Below, piece after piece: positions 1-10,346 of a stretch of 64,000 nt of DNA. The translations under genes were made by a program, and so were the position numbers. This DNA is from Lentinula raphanica (lineage: Eukaryota; Basidiomycota; Agaricomycetes; Agaricales; Omphalotaceae), in contig JANVFP010000010.1 of the NCBI GenBank assembly GCA_027919835.1, forward strand, positions 434,001 to 498,000, given 5' to 3'. Numbering within the stretch: position 1 is the stretch's first letter; every line of letters begins with the position of its first letter. The notes under the pieces were generated by a model. That model ran no database searches. It saw only the letters and a list, made by a program, of their open reading frames with translations, and was not told the DNA's origin.

Positions 1-657
1 CAGATGATGACCCACCATGTCATTACCGTCTTCTTGATGTGGGGAAGCTACTACTACAACCTCACCCGTATCGGGTGTCTCGTAATGCTCCTCATGGACT
101 TGTGTGATATATTTCTACCGGTAAGTATATTCATCATCATCCTATACGTTGAGTGCTCATTTCTCTATTTTGCAGTTGGCCAAAATGCTGCGCTACTTGA
201 ATTTGCCCCAAATCTATCCAGACTTCACATTTGGCACGTTCATGGTTACATGGTTTGTGACACGCCATGTACTATTTCCTGTCGCCATCCAGTCAATCAT
301 ATTCGACATGCCGAATCTAATTCCTTACGATTGGGACCCAGAGCGGGGCCATTATTTCACGAAGGGTTCTCATGCTATGTTCTATTGCTGTTTGATCGCA
401 TTAGAGGTAAGTTAAAGTTTATCAAGTGAATATCGAGCATCAACATATCCTCTTCAGGTTATCCAAATGGTCTGGTTTGCCATGATAGTCCGTGTTGCTT
501 GGCGAGTAATGAGTGGACAAGGTGCCACTGATGTTCGGAGTGACGAAGAAGGGTATGAGTCCAGTTGTTGCTTTCTTCTCTTCTGACAATGTACTGACGC
601 GTATTGTGTAGGGGCGACGATGACGACTTTAATGATCCAGACGACAAGGAAGAGTAA
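1..657 (+). CDS. LAG1: Ceramide synthase (Lag1/Lac1, TLC domain), 3' part
   Basis: The gene is cut by the left edge, so only the C-terminal half of the TLC domain is present. Exons are 1-120, 176-406, 458-552 and 612-657, with introns of 55, 51 and 59 nt. The first exon carries the Lag1 motif: a HH pair followed by hydrophobic residues and the DLCDIFLP segment, which in the family forms the acyl-CoA-dependent ceramide synthase active site in the ER membrane. Two further hydrophobic segments follow (near the FGTFMVTWFVTRHV and MVWFAMIVRVAW stretches). The tail is acidic (DDDDFNDPDDKEE), like the casein-kinase-2 target tails of other ceramide synthases. The product joins a sphingoid base to a long-chain acyl-CoA. 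The family call is secure; choosing Lag1 over Lac1 is arbitrary. Confidence 0.9.
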
Positions 658-1059
658 TTTACATCAAAACTTCTCTAGTAGTTCCTCTTGAAGGCCATTT
701 TTCGTGATACCTTTAGAAAGATTTCATGTTATACCAAGTGACCTTACCAGATTGAGACGCTACTTCGGTCTTTATGCAGACACTCCGTCTGTAAATACTC
801 AGTAACTTCTGCGGCGGTCCCACAGTAAGCCAGTGTCAGCTTGTGTGTCCGGGATGCTTGTGACCCATGTGTCACGACTATTCACATAAATAAGGTCACA
901 TCTGGTCACATGCGCTTTGTCTTTTCCGTGACAGCTATTTCCTTATCGAGAACATCTTACACCACTACCGTACAGTCACTGAATCATCTACTGCAACTAG
1001 CGCCGCAGCGGCCAACCCACTTTCGAATCTCATTTGCTGTTCTCTCACAATCTATCATT
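658..1059. other. Intergenic: LAG1 3' end and SNF7 promoter
   Basis: No convincing gene. An open frame running in from 841 is only the 5' extension of SNF7. The GTCAC core recurs here (near 864-870 and again around 894-910), including GGTCACATCTGG, a 12-mer that also occurs near 4440. This may be a factor-binding site, but nothing else supports that. Confidence 0.4.
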
Positions 1060-1932
1060 ATGACCTCTTTCATGAGCTGGTTTGGTGCCCGCAGGGACCC
1101 AAAGCAGTCCGCCCGAGATGCAATCGTCGGTCTACGACAACAACTCCAGATGATTGAGAAGAAGGAAGAGTATTTGCAGAAGAAGATTGACGAAGAGCTG
1201 AGGAAGGCAAAGGCGAATGCTGTGACGAATAAAGCAGGTTAGATTCATCTATTTCATATATTATGAACAGGCTTACACCTCATGGAATGAAACAGTCGCT
1301 ACAGCCGCATTGAAGCGAAAGAAGGCGAGCGAGGCAGAGCTTGACCGGTTAGCAGGGACACGGCTTCAGCTGGAGATGCAAGTGAACACACTCGAATCAG
1401 CTAATTTAAACGCGGAGACGATGGCTGCAATGAAGAAGGCTGCCGACGCACTCAAGGTGATACACGGAAACATGTGAGCCATCTTCTTCCTTATCGCCTC
1501 ATTGCCCGTTCTGACAACTTCGTTTCAGGACGGTCGATCAAGTGGATGCAACGATGAACGAGGTCACACAACAACGGGAAGTTGCACAAGAGATTGCAGA
1601 TATAATATCGAATCCCGTTTCGTTGGGCGACACTTTGGACGAGGTGAGTTTCTTATCAAAGTATAGACCGCATGTGCGTGTAAGGCTGATATGCTGCAAA
1701 TAGGACGAATTACTGCAGGAGCTCAACGATCTAGAACAAGAACAACTGGACGAACGATTACAGGGGGCAGACCATGTACCGCTACATCAACCACAGACTG
1801 TGAAGGAACCGGGTACGTATTTCTACTGCAATCCAGTTATTTCATTACTGAGAGCTCACTTGTGAATCAGAACCCGAAGCACTCGACGAAGAAGAAGAAC
1901 TTAGACAATTGCGAGCATCCATGGCCATGTAG
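1060..1932 (+). CDS. SNF7: ESCRT-III subunit Snf7/Vps32 (CHMP4)
   Basis: Five exons (1060-1237, 1296-1473, 1529-1643, 1704-1812, 1871-1932) give a 213-residue protein, the usual Snf7 length. The N-terminus has the short amphipathic anchor (MTSFMSWFG) followed by the basic helical hairpin (residues about 20-110, rich in K, R, E and Q) that polymerises on endosomal membrane. The acidic C-terminal half ends in a helix (EEELRQLRASM) matching the MIM region that binds Vps4 and Bro1. The protein is the main filament former in multivesicular-body sorting, cytokinetic abscission and membrane repair. The ATG at 1060 is preferred because it begins the conserved MTSFMSWFG. An in-frame ATG four codons later at 1072 is possible. 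The open frame extends to 841 but that part resembles no family member. Confidence 0.93.
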
Positions 1933-2256
1933 TTCATGAATTCCCGAGACCCCCTCTCCATCCTTTTCTCCAGTCATCTCATCTGTATCACGCATTGTAC
2001 TTTTGGTTTTCGTTATCTACTACTTACGAATGGTCAATGGGAACGTTCTTAATACTGCTCAACGTATGATGAAAGTTTTAACGCACACACATTGCAGAAA
2101 CCTCGATTACTACGATTAGTGACATCAATCAAGCGAGATGTTAACGATAGCGAAGAGTTAGTATACAAGGCACTTTATATTAATTGGAACATGCGATGGT
2201 ATTTGTGATGCAGTAGGAAAGATTGAAGCCCAAGAAGAATTCTATGGATGCAAATG
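1933..2256. other. Convergent intergenic region SNF7 / NEM1
   Basis: Holds the 3' ends of two convergent genes. No ORF or RNA gene recognised. Confidence 0.4.
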
Positions 2257-3634
2257 CTATGAGCGACCACGACTACCAGTAGCATTGCGGAGTCCCAGCA
2301 CTCGGCGAACGTCCGAAGTGAAGCGTAAAGAGTCCAAAACGGGGAGCAAATCTAGCAAAGCCTCGTCAGATGGATCATTAGTCCATCCTTCTATAGGTAT
2401 ACCATTCGCTATAACATGGCTCAGAGAAGGGTTTGTGAAAGAATTTCGGTGGTCATACCTTCGTTGACCCTGTAGCTAACCGGCGAATTATCAATGAGGC
2501 AGACACGCGCAAGATCGGCTTCAATAATGGAGAGGTCTTTGGTGAAAGAACCATTTGGTAACTGAGTACAAGACTGGAAGAACGAGGCTTTAGTGTGGAA
2601 CGAAGGAAAATCATAGGGAAGCTCACATCTCTGAACAATCGATTGCCAAGGATACCTCGACCCGCATCTAACCAGTCAATGACCGGATCTGCATATTCTT
2701 GCATAGATGCGGTAAAAATGACTAGCGTATACCACCCGGAAACCTAAGAACAGATCGATCAGAGATAGCTTGAATATTGCAAGATGGATCTACGCACTGT
2801 GCGAAGAAAGAAATCGACAAACGGCCTCTTGTATACATGATAAAGAGTACTCTTTCCGCCCAACATAACCTCGACCACATGGCCGGGACCCCCTTTCCGA
2901 GCACCGAAACCGAAGAGACCAGAGCTGCTGGTGATGTTGATGGGCCGGGACGTGGAATGTATGAGGGTTTCATCAAGATCGAGGACAAGCGTTTTCTGGG
3001 AATGAAACGGAGTCTTCCGGCCTCCTAATACTGGCGTGGCTGAACGAGTACTAGAGACAGAATCTGAAGGAGGATGGACGGTGATGGATGGATTGGGTTG
3101 TTTTTGTTCGAGTGATATTGGGTCTGAATTGGAATGGGTAAGGAAGGTCGATGAGGGGTTCCGGGCAGTCAGTGGAGGCGAGTCCTCGTCAGAGCTCTCA
3201 GAGCTCTCTTCTGACAATAGTGGTTTCTCTTCCGGAGCAATGACTTTGTTGGAGTCTCGCCACAGCAAGCTGCTGTTTATTAATGAAGTCCACGCTGCAC
3301 GAAATGAATCCCATGCTAATGCCAGGACCCTGAGGTAGAAGATTCGGCTGATCAGGGATTCAGTGTGTTTCTGTCGTTTGTTTTCCACCATAGGACTCGT
3401 TGTTGTCGTTGTAAGAGCAGCTACTGTTGGGGACGAGTGAGACCGTTTCGGATGACCTGATGGACCTGCGCCCTGTGCAAAGAAAGCTCTTGTGGACCAC
3501 GTCTTGACCCGTTGAAGTGATGGTTCTGTAGAAGAAGCAAGCTGTCGAAATTCCTCTTTCGTTGGGGTTGATGGTGGTGCCTTTGGGGTGGCTAATACAT
3601 CGAATTGGCGAGAAAGGTAAGTGAGGGAATTCAT
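2257..3634 (-). CDS. NEM1: Nem1-like FCP1/NIF family protein phosphatase
   Basis: Four exons on the minus strand (2798-3634, 2627-2743, 2459-2573, 2257-2408) encode about 406 residues. The N-terminus ([12 protein letters not shown]) is followed by a low-complexity Ser/Thr/Pro region and a hydrophobic segment ([14 protein letters not shown]) that would anchor it in the ER or nuclear envelope. The catalytic domain starts near residue 215 with DLDET, the DxDxT nucleophile motif of HAD phosphatases. It continues through [29 protein letters not shown], and [10 protein letters not shown] with EGW. The Nem1-Spo7 complex dephosphorylates the lipin Pah1 and so switches phosphatidate towards triacylglycerol. 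The open frame extends 25 codons upstream to 3709, so a longer N-terminus cannot be excluded. Confidence 0.9.
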
Positions 3635-3853
3635 CTTTCTGTGCAACCCCAATGCCACTTGGGCAGCCCAGAGAATTGATGAAGAAGATAGTAGGCAGCC
3701 AAGAAGCAAATTCAGATGTTGGATGGAAGAAAGAAAGCCATCGTTTAACCCGCGAGAAATTTAGATGACATTTTGATTACACTATAGGAGATGTTCTCAC
3801 AATTACATACTACTACGAAAGTACGACTTCACGAACGTTGGCCAAAAGGAATT

Positions 3854-4377
3854 TCAATCAAACATTATACACCATTCCAAACTCTGAAGGTAATCTTCAT
3901 CCATTTCTCGAACATTCGGTAGAGGCTAGAGAGAAATTTGTGAGCATCTCCGACAGAAAACTGGTCCGCCGATGTCAGTGCGACTGCTATCGCACCACTC
4001 GCACGTTGCAGCGGCCGCAACGACAATAACTCTTCCCATCGTCGGATCATAAAGAAGTTACAGCTCACCTGTTGCTGCAGCACTCTTGTGGCTAGTGCAT
4101 CGTCCCATATGACCTTGTAGAAGGTCTACAGAAAACACAAGGCAATCAACATTGATATCACTGTCAGTAGAATTCATATTGAACGTTAGCTTACCCAGGT
4201 GACTATTGCAGCTCCCGCAATACTCATGAAGGAAGACGCGACAGGCCCTGGACGAGGATGTGCCAGTCTGGGAGGTGCAGCATGAAGCACACCGTAACAC
4301 CTCGATCCATGTTGTAAAAATGCCCTTGAAGTTATCAGTGGGCGGCGAGCAATTAGCATCGGTAAGCGTGAAAGCAT
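3854..4377 (-). CDS. Small mitochondrial-type protein, 103 aa
   Basis: Three exons (4195-4377, 4069-4125, 3854-3925) join in frame to 103 residues. The first about 25 residues are rich in R, L and S without acidic residues (MLSRLPMLIARRPLITSRAF), typical of a mitochondrial presequence. One hydrophobic segment follows (SSFMSIAGAAIVTWTFYKVIW), and the C-terminus is acidic with aromatics (REMDEDYLQSLEW). That plan, presequence plus one membrane helix plus acidic tail, resembles accessory subunits of respiratory complex I such as the B2/AGGG type, but the match is by architecture only. The last exon uses a ctctctag acceptor. If that junction is wrong the tail differs. The neighbour 5 is a mitoribosomal protein, divergently transcribed. 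Confidence 0.55.
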
Positions 4378-4763
4378 TGTAGAGTTGATGGGTAGAAGTT
4401 GTCAAACGACTAGCATTATAATGACCAGTCCAAAGCACCTGGTCACATCTGGAGTGAGCTCGATGTTCGAGCGGGCGATGTAGGTGGAGTCGACAGGTTC
4501 TGGCCCCACCGTGACGAGGCTAGGCGAAGCTTCATTGAAGCTGCTTCAAACGTTGCAGTGATTTAACTTTGACATGGTTGGTGTTCCAAAATCTATGTCG
4601 TTAGAGTGTCAGTTACATAAAATTGAACGCTTTTACGTTGGAATATTTGGGCGTACTTTAGTCGTCGCGGCTGTTGGCATCTGTGTTCCAGCTGAGTTCT
4701 GGATTTTTGAGCGCTAGCCGTCGAATAAGCGCCGAGATTCCTTTCTGTTTTTTAAACTTGACG
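4378..4763. other. Divergent promoter region
   Basis: Lies between the minus-strand small mitochondrial gene and the plus-strand uL30m gene. Both products look mitochondrial, so a shared promoter is plausible. No ORF of note. The 12-mer GGTCACATCTGG lies near 4440. Confidence 0.4.
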
Positions 4764-5258
4764 ATGGCTTCGCGTGGCCTACTGTCGAATGCGACCAATG
4801 CTACCAGGAACACGCTTCTACAAAGAGCCACAACCTTACGTCTCACAGCACGCTATTTGACATATCATAGCTCTCCTTTCTCAACAACCAGCCCAACGTC
4901 CCAGCCATCTTTACCAGCCTCGGAATCCTTTACCCAATCCACATCCAATACCACCCCAAACCCAACCGCCAACCCGAACACTACGCACTACAAAATAACT
5001 CTCCAACGCTCTGCCATCTCCCTCGGCTCACGAATTCAAGACACGCTGACTTCGCTTGGGATTCACCGCCGTTTCCAGACAGTGTATCATAGACACGGTC
5101 CAGAGGCTGCAGGGAAGATATTGAGGGTTAAGGAGCTTGTTCATGTGGAAAATGTTGAGGAGGGAATGGTGAAGTCGAAGCAAGAGATGAGTAGGGAGAG
5201 AAGGCCGAAGAGAGGATATGTTAGGATTAGTCCTGAAGGGAAGAGGAGTGTAATTTGA
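4764..5258 (+). CDS. MRPL33: Mitochondrial large-subunit ribosomal protein uL30m
   Basis: Single-exon gene of 164 codons. The N-terminus is a long basic Ser/Thr-rich presequence (about 75 residues, starting MASRGLLSNATNATRNT). The uL30 fold follows: HYKITLQRSAISLGSRIQDTL, then the LGIHRRFQTVYHRH helix-strand and KILRVKELVHVENV. These are hallmarks of bacterial-type L30 and its mitochondrial forms. The C-terminal extension is basic (SRERRPKRGYVRI), as expected for rRNA contact. It acts in the mitoribosome large subunit. The ATG at 4764 is chosen because it opens the presequence. The frame is open back to 4674, but the extra segment is not family-like. The symbol is the yeast name for this protein. 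Confidence 0.85.
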   Translation: MASRGLLSNATNATRNTLLQRATTLRLTARYLTYHSSPFSTTSPTSQPSLPASESFTQSTSNTTPNPTANPNTTHYKITLQRSAISLGSRIQDTLTSLGIHRRFQTVYHRHGPEAAGKILRVKELVHVENVEEGMVKSKQEMSRERRPKRGYVRISPEGKRSVI

Positions 5259-5694
5259 TTCCAGGCTGTTTGGAGAGGTCCAAATGCTCTTTTCGAGCGG
5301 ATTGTACGTATCAGAGTTCCCTCATTCATCAGCATTCATCTGGAGTGTTAACAAAGAATCGATCCGTACTTGGTATTGATATCAGAAGCCACAATGATCT
5401 TTCACAATATGGCAAGATGTCGTACGCCGCTATCGAGGCTGGACGAACGTGCAACGGTAGGCAACGGTGCAACCGCGTCTAGGTCACCTTCCACATCCTA
5501 CGCATGCGCGACTATTTAACGATAATCCCTCTCGGTTACACTCTGTTTACTGTAAACTACCCGTTATGAATTCCACGTATAAACGACATGGTTGCGTCCA
5601 TGTAATCTCGGACAAGGTCTTCGCATTCCTGAAATCTAACAATTGCTTCAGAATTCCCACAGTGCAAAGCGAGTTATCTTGATTCTTATCCTTC
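5259..5694. other. Intergenic, no gene seen
   Basis: Only short overlapping frames without codon bias or known motifs. It contains the uL30m 3' UTR and the promoter of the ASXH gene. Confidence 0.4.
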
Positions 5695-6954
5695 ATGTCA
5701 CTGTCAGAGAGACCCAAACGAACCGTCCGTAAACCTCCTCGCCTGTTGAATAACGTCGCGGAAACCCCACAGCCGAAGACAAAGCGTAAAGCCCAGCAAT
5801 TGACTATTGATGAGACTGCCTTGGATGCATTGCTGACGAACTCAAAGAGCGCATTGACAACTGTGAATATCTCTGTGCGTGTTCATCCTAACTGTCATCA
5901 ACTGCGTCCATCGCTAACCTTTCTAACTCAGGATCTCATTAACGGCAACACATGGGCTTTCCTCTCAGAAGAGTCAAAAGCTCATTTAGTAAAACTCCTT
6001 CCTCCAACCGCCTTTTCCGATTACCAAAGGGTCATTGACCCGGACCACCCTTCACATACTAAAGATGCTCATCTGGATACCATGGAAGCGGATTCTACGG
6101 AGAGCACAAAAAGCGATCATGAAGTAGATCGACTGTTGCTGCCTGTATTCACAGATCCGCATTTCCTAGCAGCCGCGCACACATTTCAAGATCATCTGTA
6201 TTCTGGCTGGCTCAAACCTGAGTTCAAACTCAAAGTAGCCAAGTACGAGGAAGGCATCAGGGATGGCTCGTTAGCTGCACCCTGGAAAGATGAAGAATGG
6301 GAGAAGGAACTTCCCTTAGCCCGAGCAGACGCGTCGAAGTCGTCACCGAACAGATCCCGTGGTAATGGTAAAACAGGGTAAGTCACAGAGCTCGCCTATT
6401 AGACCGACGATTGCTGACGATTGATTCTGAATGTTCCTTCAGAAGTACAGCGGAAATCAGACTATACGATCTTGGTAGAAACTCCGTAGTTCGAGTGGGA
6501 GACATCATATCGTATAAACGAAATTTCAGCGTGCTTGGTGTTGTAATAGAGAAAGACGTCCTGGTCAGTCATACAGTCTATCTCTCCTCATCCAACCAGA
6601 CTCATGCCACAACAGGTTCACTCTATAAACCCTGCAGGACGTTCATTGACTGTCCTGCTAGAGTCTGGGCCAACCCCACATCTACCTCCATATCTCCTTA
6701 TGCCTGATCCCCCGGAACCAATCCCTCCTATACAACTCATGGATATCACTTCACCTACCATGCTCGAGACTGGAATCCTCGACCTAGATGGCCGAATCGA
6801 ACGAGGGAAAAGGCCGAATGGAAATGCTTGGAAATTGCTTACCGTCTATCGCTGGAGGGAGGATGGTATTTCGTCCATGGACGACTCCAAAGGAGGACGC
6901 GAAAGTCATGGCACTTTACATTATCTTAGGAGCAGTCATTTCTCGGATTCATAG
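5695..6954 (+). CDS. ASX-homology (ASXH/DEUBAD-like) domain protein
   Basis: Four exons (5695-5874, 5932-6377, 6443-6563, 6616-6954) give about 361 residues. A basic N-terminus (RPKRTVRKPPRLLNN) precedes the ASXH domain at residues about 35-180. Its signature is LINGNTWAFLSEESKAHLVKLLPP, here starting with the DLINGNTWAFL helix, then LLLPVFTDPHFLAAAHTFQDHLYSGWLKPEF. In animals this domain (Asx, INO80G/NFRKB) activates UCH-family deubiquitinases such as BAP1 and UCH37. The neighbour on the opposite strand is UCH37, a suggestive but unproven pairing. The C-terminal third (about residues 225-361) has no domain I recognise; it contains VGDIISYKRNFSVLGVVIEKDVL and a proline-rich stretch. The first intron (57 nt) keeps the frame open, so it could be retained without a stop. 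Confidence 0.8.
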
Positions 6955-7033
6955 TTGCATACAGAGACGGAATACTATAATTGTAACATTATGGACAATA
7001 ACAATAAATCATAGCATGAAGGCGAAGAACAGA

Positions 7034-8711
7034 TTAATCATGCCGTCGAGATGGTGGTGGTTTTCGTGGTTTCCACTCGTCGTCGTCGTCGTCGTCATCA
7101 CTTCCATCACTCTCTTCTTCGACATTGCCGACGTCGTCGTTATCGCCTGCATTGTTCGAGTGCAATGTAGATGTCGTTTTAGCTTTCTTGACCTTCCCCG
7201 TCGTTTGACCATTGGAATTGTTTGCCGACTTCGCAATGTCAAGAAGGGCATCCAAGAAACCATCTCGATGTAGACTTCTAATGTAGTCCACGATAAAAAG
7301 TTCGTAATCATGTGTTCGTTTGATATGATCTGTCTGCAACCATGGGGTAAATATTTGGCTTGCGACTCGGATTGATCAATGCGAAACATGTACTCACACA
7401 GTCGTCGGAGGCTTTTTGGAGTTCTTCTTCTACAGCAACTTTCGTTCGTACCGCCTGTTGAACTGCCTTTTCCCATTGTTCTCGAAGGGACTCTGGGGAT
7501 GAGGACAAGATCTCTGCGTCTCGCATCAATCGTTGCGAACCTGCTCGTAGAAACATACGTTCCGGAGCATTGGGCAAAGTAAATGCATGCTCTGCTGCTT
7601 GCAACAGCGCTTGATCGACCTTGGTTTTCCAATCACCATCCGTTTCATCTAATCTTCTCTCAATACTGCGTCGTTCCCGTCTCCAATACTCCCATTCATC
7701 GTGAGCCTTTTCATAAGTCCCATCTACGAGTGCGAGGAGACTGAACCGGATGTTTGCAGCGTCAGCCCCTCCTCCTCCATATTTCGACATCTTCATCCGG
7801 ATAGCGGGTCGGGCTACGTCCATCCAGCCAGCGGTAGTATCTGCTGATGCGAGCTCACCGACTTCCAGGGGTCCAGGCTTCAGTCCATCTAACTCCCATA
7901 CTTTACCGAATGCGGGGACATAGCCAATGAAATGATAGACTTCCTCTGCTTCATCGTCGTCATCTGGTGCAGAATCGGCAGCCTGCTTGGCTTTCTTGAT
8001 TTTGGCCGGTCCGTTGGATGTCGCTGTGCGCTTTTTCTTTGGTATTTGTTGTTGCTTTGCTTTTGCCTTCTGCGCGGCAAGGGTCGTTGTGGCGATTGCA
8101 TTGAGAGACCCACGAAGATCAGCCTGACTGATAGTATTAGATGTAAAAAGACTGTATTTTCGTGATGGACATTCCGTACCGAGCTAGGGAATTATGTGCG
8201 TTCCGGATATATGTAGAGTTTGTGACAGCTAAGCCTTTCATCTTATGTTCTTCGTTAAAGCAAGCCAATCCCATGAATCACACCGAGATGAATTGCCTCA
8301 CCACTGGCGACATCTCTTTCGTTTCACTTCTGAACTGTTCCAACTCATGTCCGAGGTTCACAGTTGGACAATTGAGGAGGACGTTCAGAATCGCATGCGT
8401 GGCACAAGCATCGTCAGAGAGCTGATTCGCGAACCAAACTTGTTCCGGATTCTCAAATTCAGCAGGTCGATGGACATCTTTCCGCCAATGAAAGCAGAAA
8501 ATAAGTCCGTGAGGTTGAAGGTGGTCGGTCGCCCATGGTTCAATGTCGAACACTTCGACTACTGATAGGTTCTTGACACCTAGTCTTCTTGTGAGGGATG
8601 TGAACACGCCTTGGCAGAGTCGTTAAACAATATGCGTGCAGAGATTCAGGCCAAAATCCACAAACCAGGGTCAGATTCAATGACAGAGAAAGGACCGCCA
8701 ACGAGGTCCAT
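7034..8711 (-). CDS. UCH37: Ubiquitin C-terminal hydrolase UCH37/UCHL5 (peptidase C12)
   Basis: Five exons (8666-8711, 8302-8609, 8180-8241, 7398-8127, 7034-7333) encode about 481 residues; human UCH37 has about 330. The N-terminus is IESDPGVFTSLTRRLGVKNLSV. Catalytic residues by position: Gln78 and Cys84 (NQLSDDACATHAIL), His204 (YHFIGYVP), Asp219 (WELDGL). The helical ULD-like tail follows (WEKAVQQAVRTKVAVEEELQ, then THDYELFIVDYIRSLHRD), which in animals binds Rpn13 or INO80G. The tail ends in an Asp-rich run (EEESDGSDDDDDDDEW). Odd feature: the segment between Cys84 and His204, which holds the active-site crossover loop, carries a roughly 60-residue Lys-rich stretch with two NLS-like clusters (IPKKKRTA, KIKKAK) and then DDDDEAEE. 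The enzyme trims ubiquitin chains at the proteasome or at chromatin. Confidence 0.92.
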
Positions 8712-8905
8712 TTGAGTGCGAGTCCAAGGTGTTCCGAGATGTATCTTTACAGAGAGTTCAAATGAACGATAACAACATGAATTCAGCGACAAACCTTATA
8801 GAGATGGTCGTAACAAGTAGAAAGACAGATTTCCCCACGCGCTTTGAACCTTTCCCTTCACCACACATTTCATCAATATCTTCATCCTGATTCTAAACGG
8901 CCATC

Positions 8906-9991
8906 ATGTCTTCGTTCTTTGGACTGTAATGTCTTCATACTTCATGAGTGAGGATTTGCGGTCCTCATCGTTTATCATAGCGGCAAGACTCGCACATTCA
9001 AACCACGCAAAGATGTTCCTGAAGGAACGAAGCAATACCAACTTCGAAAGTACGCTGAAGCCACTCTGGTAAGATTAGATATCAATCCCTAATCCAACAA
9101 GTTCGTATACATTGGATTTTCTCAGGGGTCTGGAAACCTAAGGCTCGCTGTTCAGCTACCGGATGGCGAAGATCTGAACGAATGGTTGGCAGTGCATGGT
9201 GAGTTCACTATCGTTCTGGTCCTGTCATCGCCTGATCCTGAGGAATTACTATAGCGGTTGACTTCTTCAACCATCTGAACATGCTATACGGAACTGTGAC
9301 AGAATTCTGCACGCGTCAAGAGGTATATCTTTGCGAAAGATCACGCCAATCTGACGTTCTCAAGAACCACAGTGCCCAATCATGTCTGCAGGTCCGAGGT
9401 CAGTCAACCAATACCGAACTTGAATCTTTCTCTCACAATTATTGCAGATACGAATACCTCTGGGAAGATGGCGTCAAATACAAACGTCCCACCAAGTTAC
9501 CTGCTCCTGACTACGTCGATGCTCTCATGAACTGGGCCCAAAATCTTCTGGAGGATGAAGCTGTATTCCCTAACAAGATCGGTTCGCGATGATAAATGAT
9601 GGTTGCAATTCATGTCTCTCATTGCGTTCTAGGAGTACCATTTCCCAAGAATTTCCGGGATACAGTAAGAACAATCGTCCGTCGCTTGTTCAGAGTGTAT
9701 GCACACATATACAGTAATCACTTCGACCACATATGTGCGTTGGGTATCGAAGGTTTGTGCCGTTTCACAGGCTGTTCTGGTTGAGTTGACGCAGCATTTT
9801 TAGCACATCTAAATACCAGCTATAGGCACTTCTTTTTGTTCATCAACGAGGTAGATTCTCCGTTAGCCTGCGTACTTCCCCATCGCTGTACGCTCACTTG
9901 GACTCCATAGTTTGACCTCGTCGACAAGAAAGAACTAGCACCATTAGACGAACTGAATAATGCTATTCTTGCAGAAGATAAAACCCGATAG
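8906..9991 (+). CDS. MOB1: MOB1 kinase activator (mitotic exit/septation network)
   Basis: Nine exons (8906-8925, 8981-9068, 9126-9198, 9255-9322, 9373-9398, 9448-9581, 9633-9752, 9804-9850, 9911-9991) give 218 residues, the normal Mob1 length. Motifs in order: MSSFFGL-GKTRTFKPRKDVPEGT, LPDGEDLNEWLAVH, VDFFNHLNMLYGTVTEFCT, CPIMSAGPRYEYLWEDG, VPFPKNFRDTVRTIVRRLFRVYAHIYSNH and HLNTSYRHFFLFINEFDLVDKKELAPL. The zinc ligands are the two Cys (TEFCTRQECP) and two His (YAHIY, NHFDH) of the family. It binds and activates NDR/LATS kinases (Dbf2, Cot1/Cbk1) in septation. The first exon is only 20 nt; its split codon CT/C joins exactly to the conserved GKTRTF. Confidence 0.95.
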
Positions 9992-10346
9992 GCTTAACAG
10001 ATTGTCACCGCGATACACTATACCCTTGTCACCTCAATTGTACTGATATCTGAAAGTAGATACCAATTCTTCGCACTCTCATGATGAAGATGTGCAGCTC
10101 ACGAATTTGATCTCAACATCTGAAGAACCTGAACTCGTGTATTAACAGGTACTACCTCAGAGTGAGGGTCAAGACCATGCTACATGTATGGGAGTACTCA
10201 AACAACTGCATATGTAACTATGATACAGTGTAATGAACATGAGTAGTATCGTAAATCGTGTGTTGGGAACAGAGCTGAGATGGACAACAAGAATATGAGT
10301 CTAGAGGAAGGCATATAGTTCAAGGATGACTTGAGAGTCGATGTGG
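9992..10346. other. Convergent intergenic region
   Basis: 3' flanks of MOB1 and the BTB gene. No gene or RNA recognised. Confidence 0.4.

Noticed and set aside
7009..7632. Minus-strand frame of 207 codons
   Set aside because: Out-of-frame shadow of the UCH37 3' exons; the other frame carries the conserved tail.
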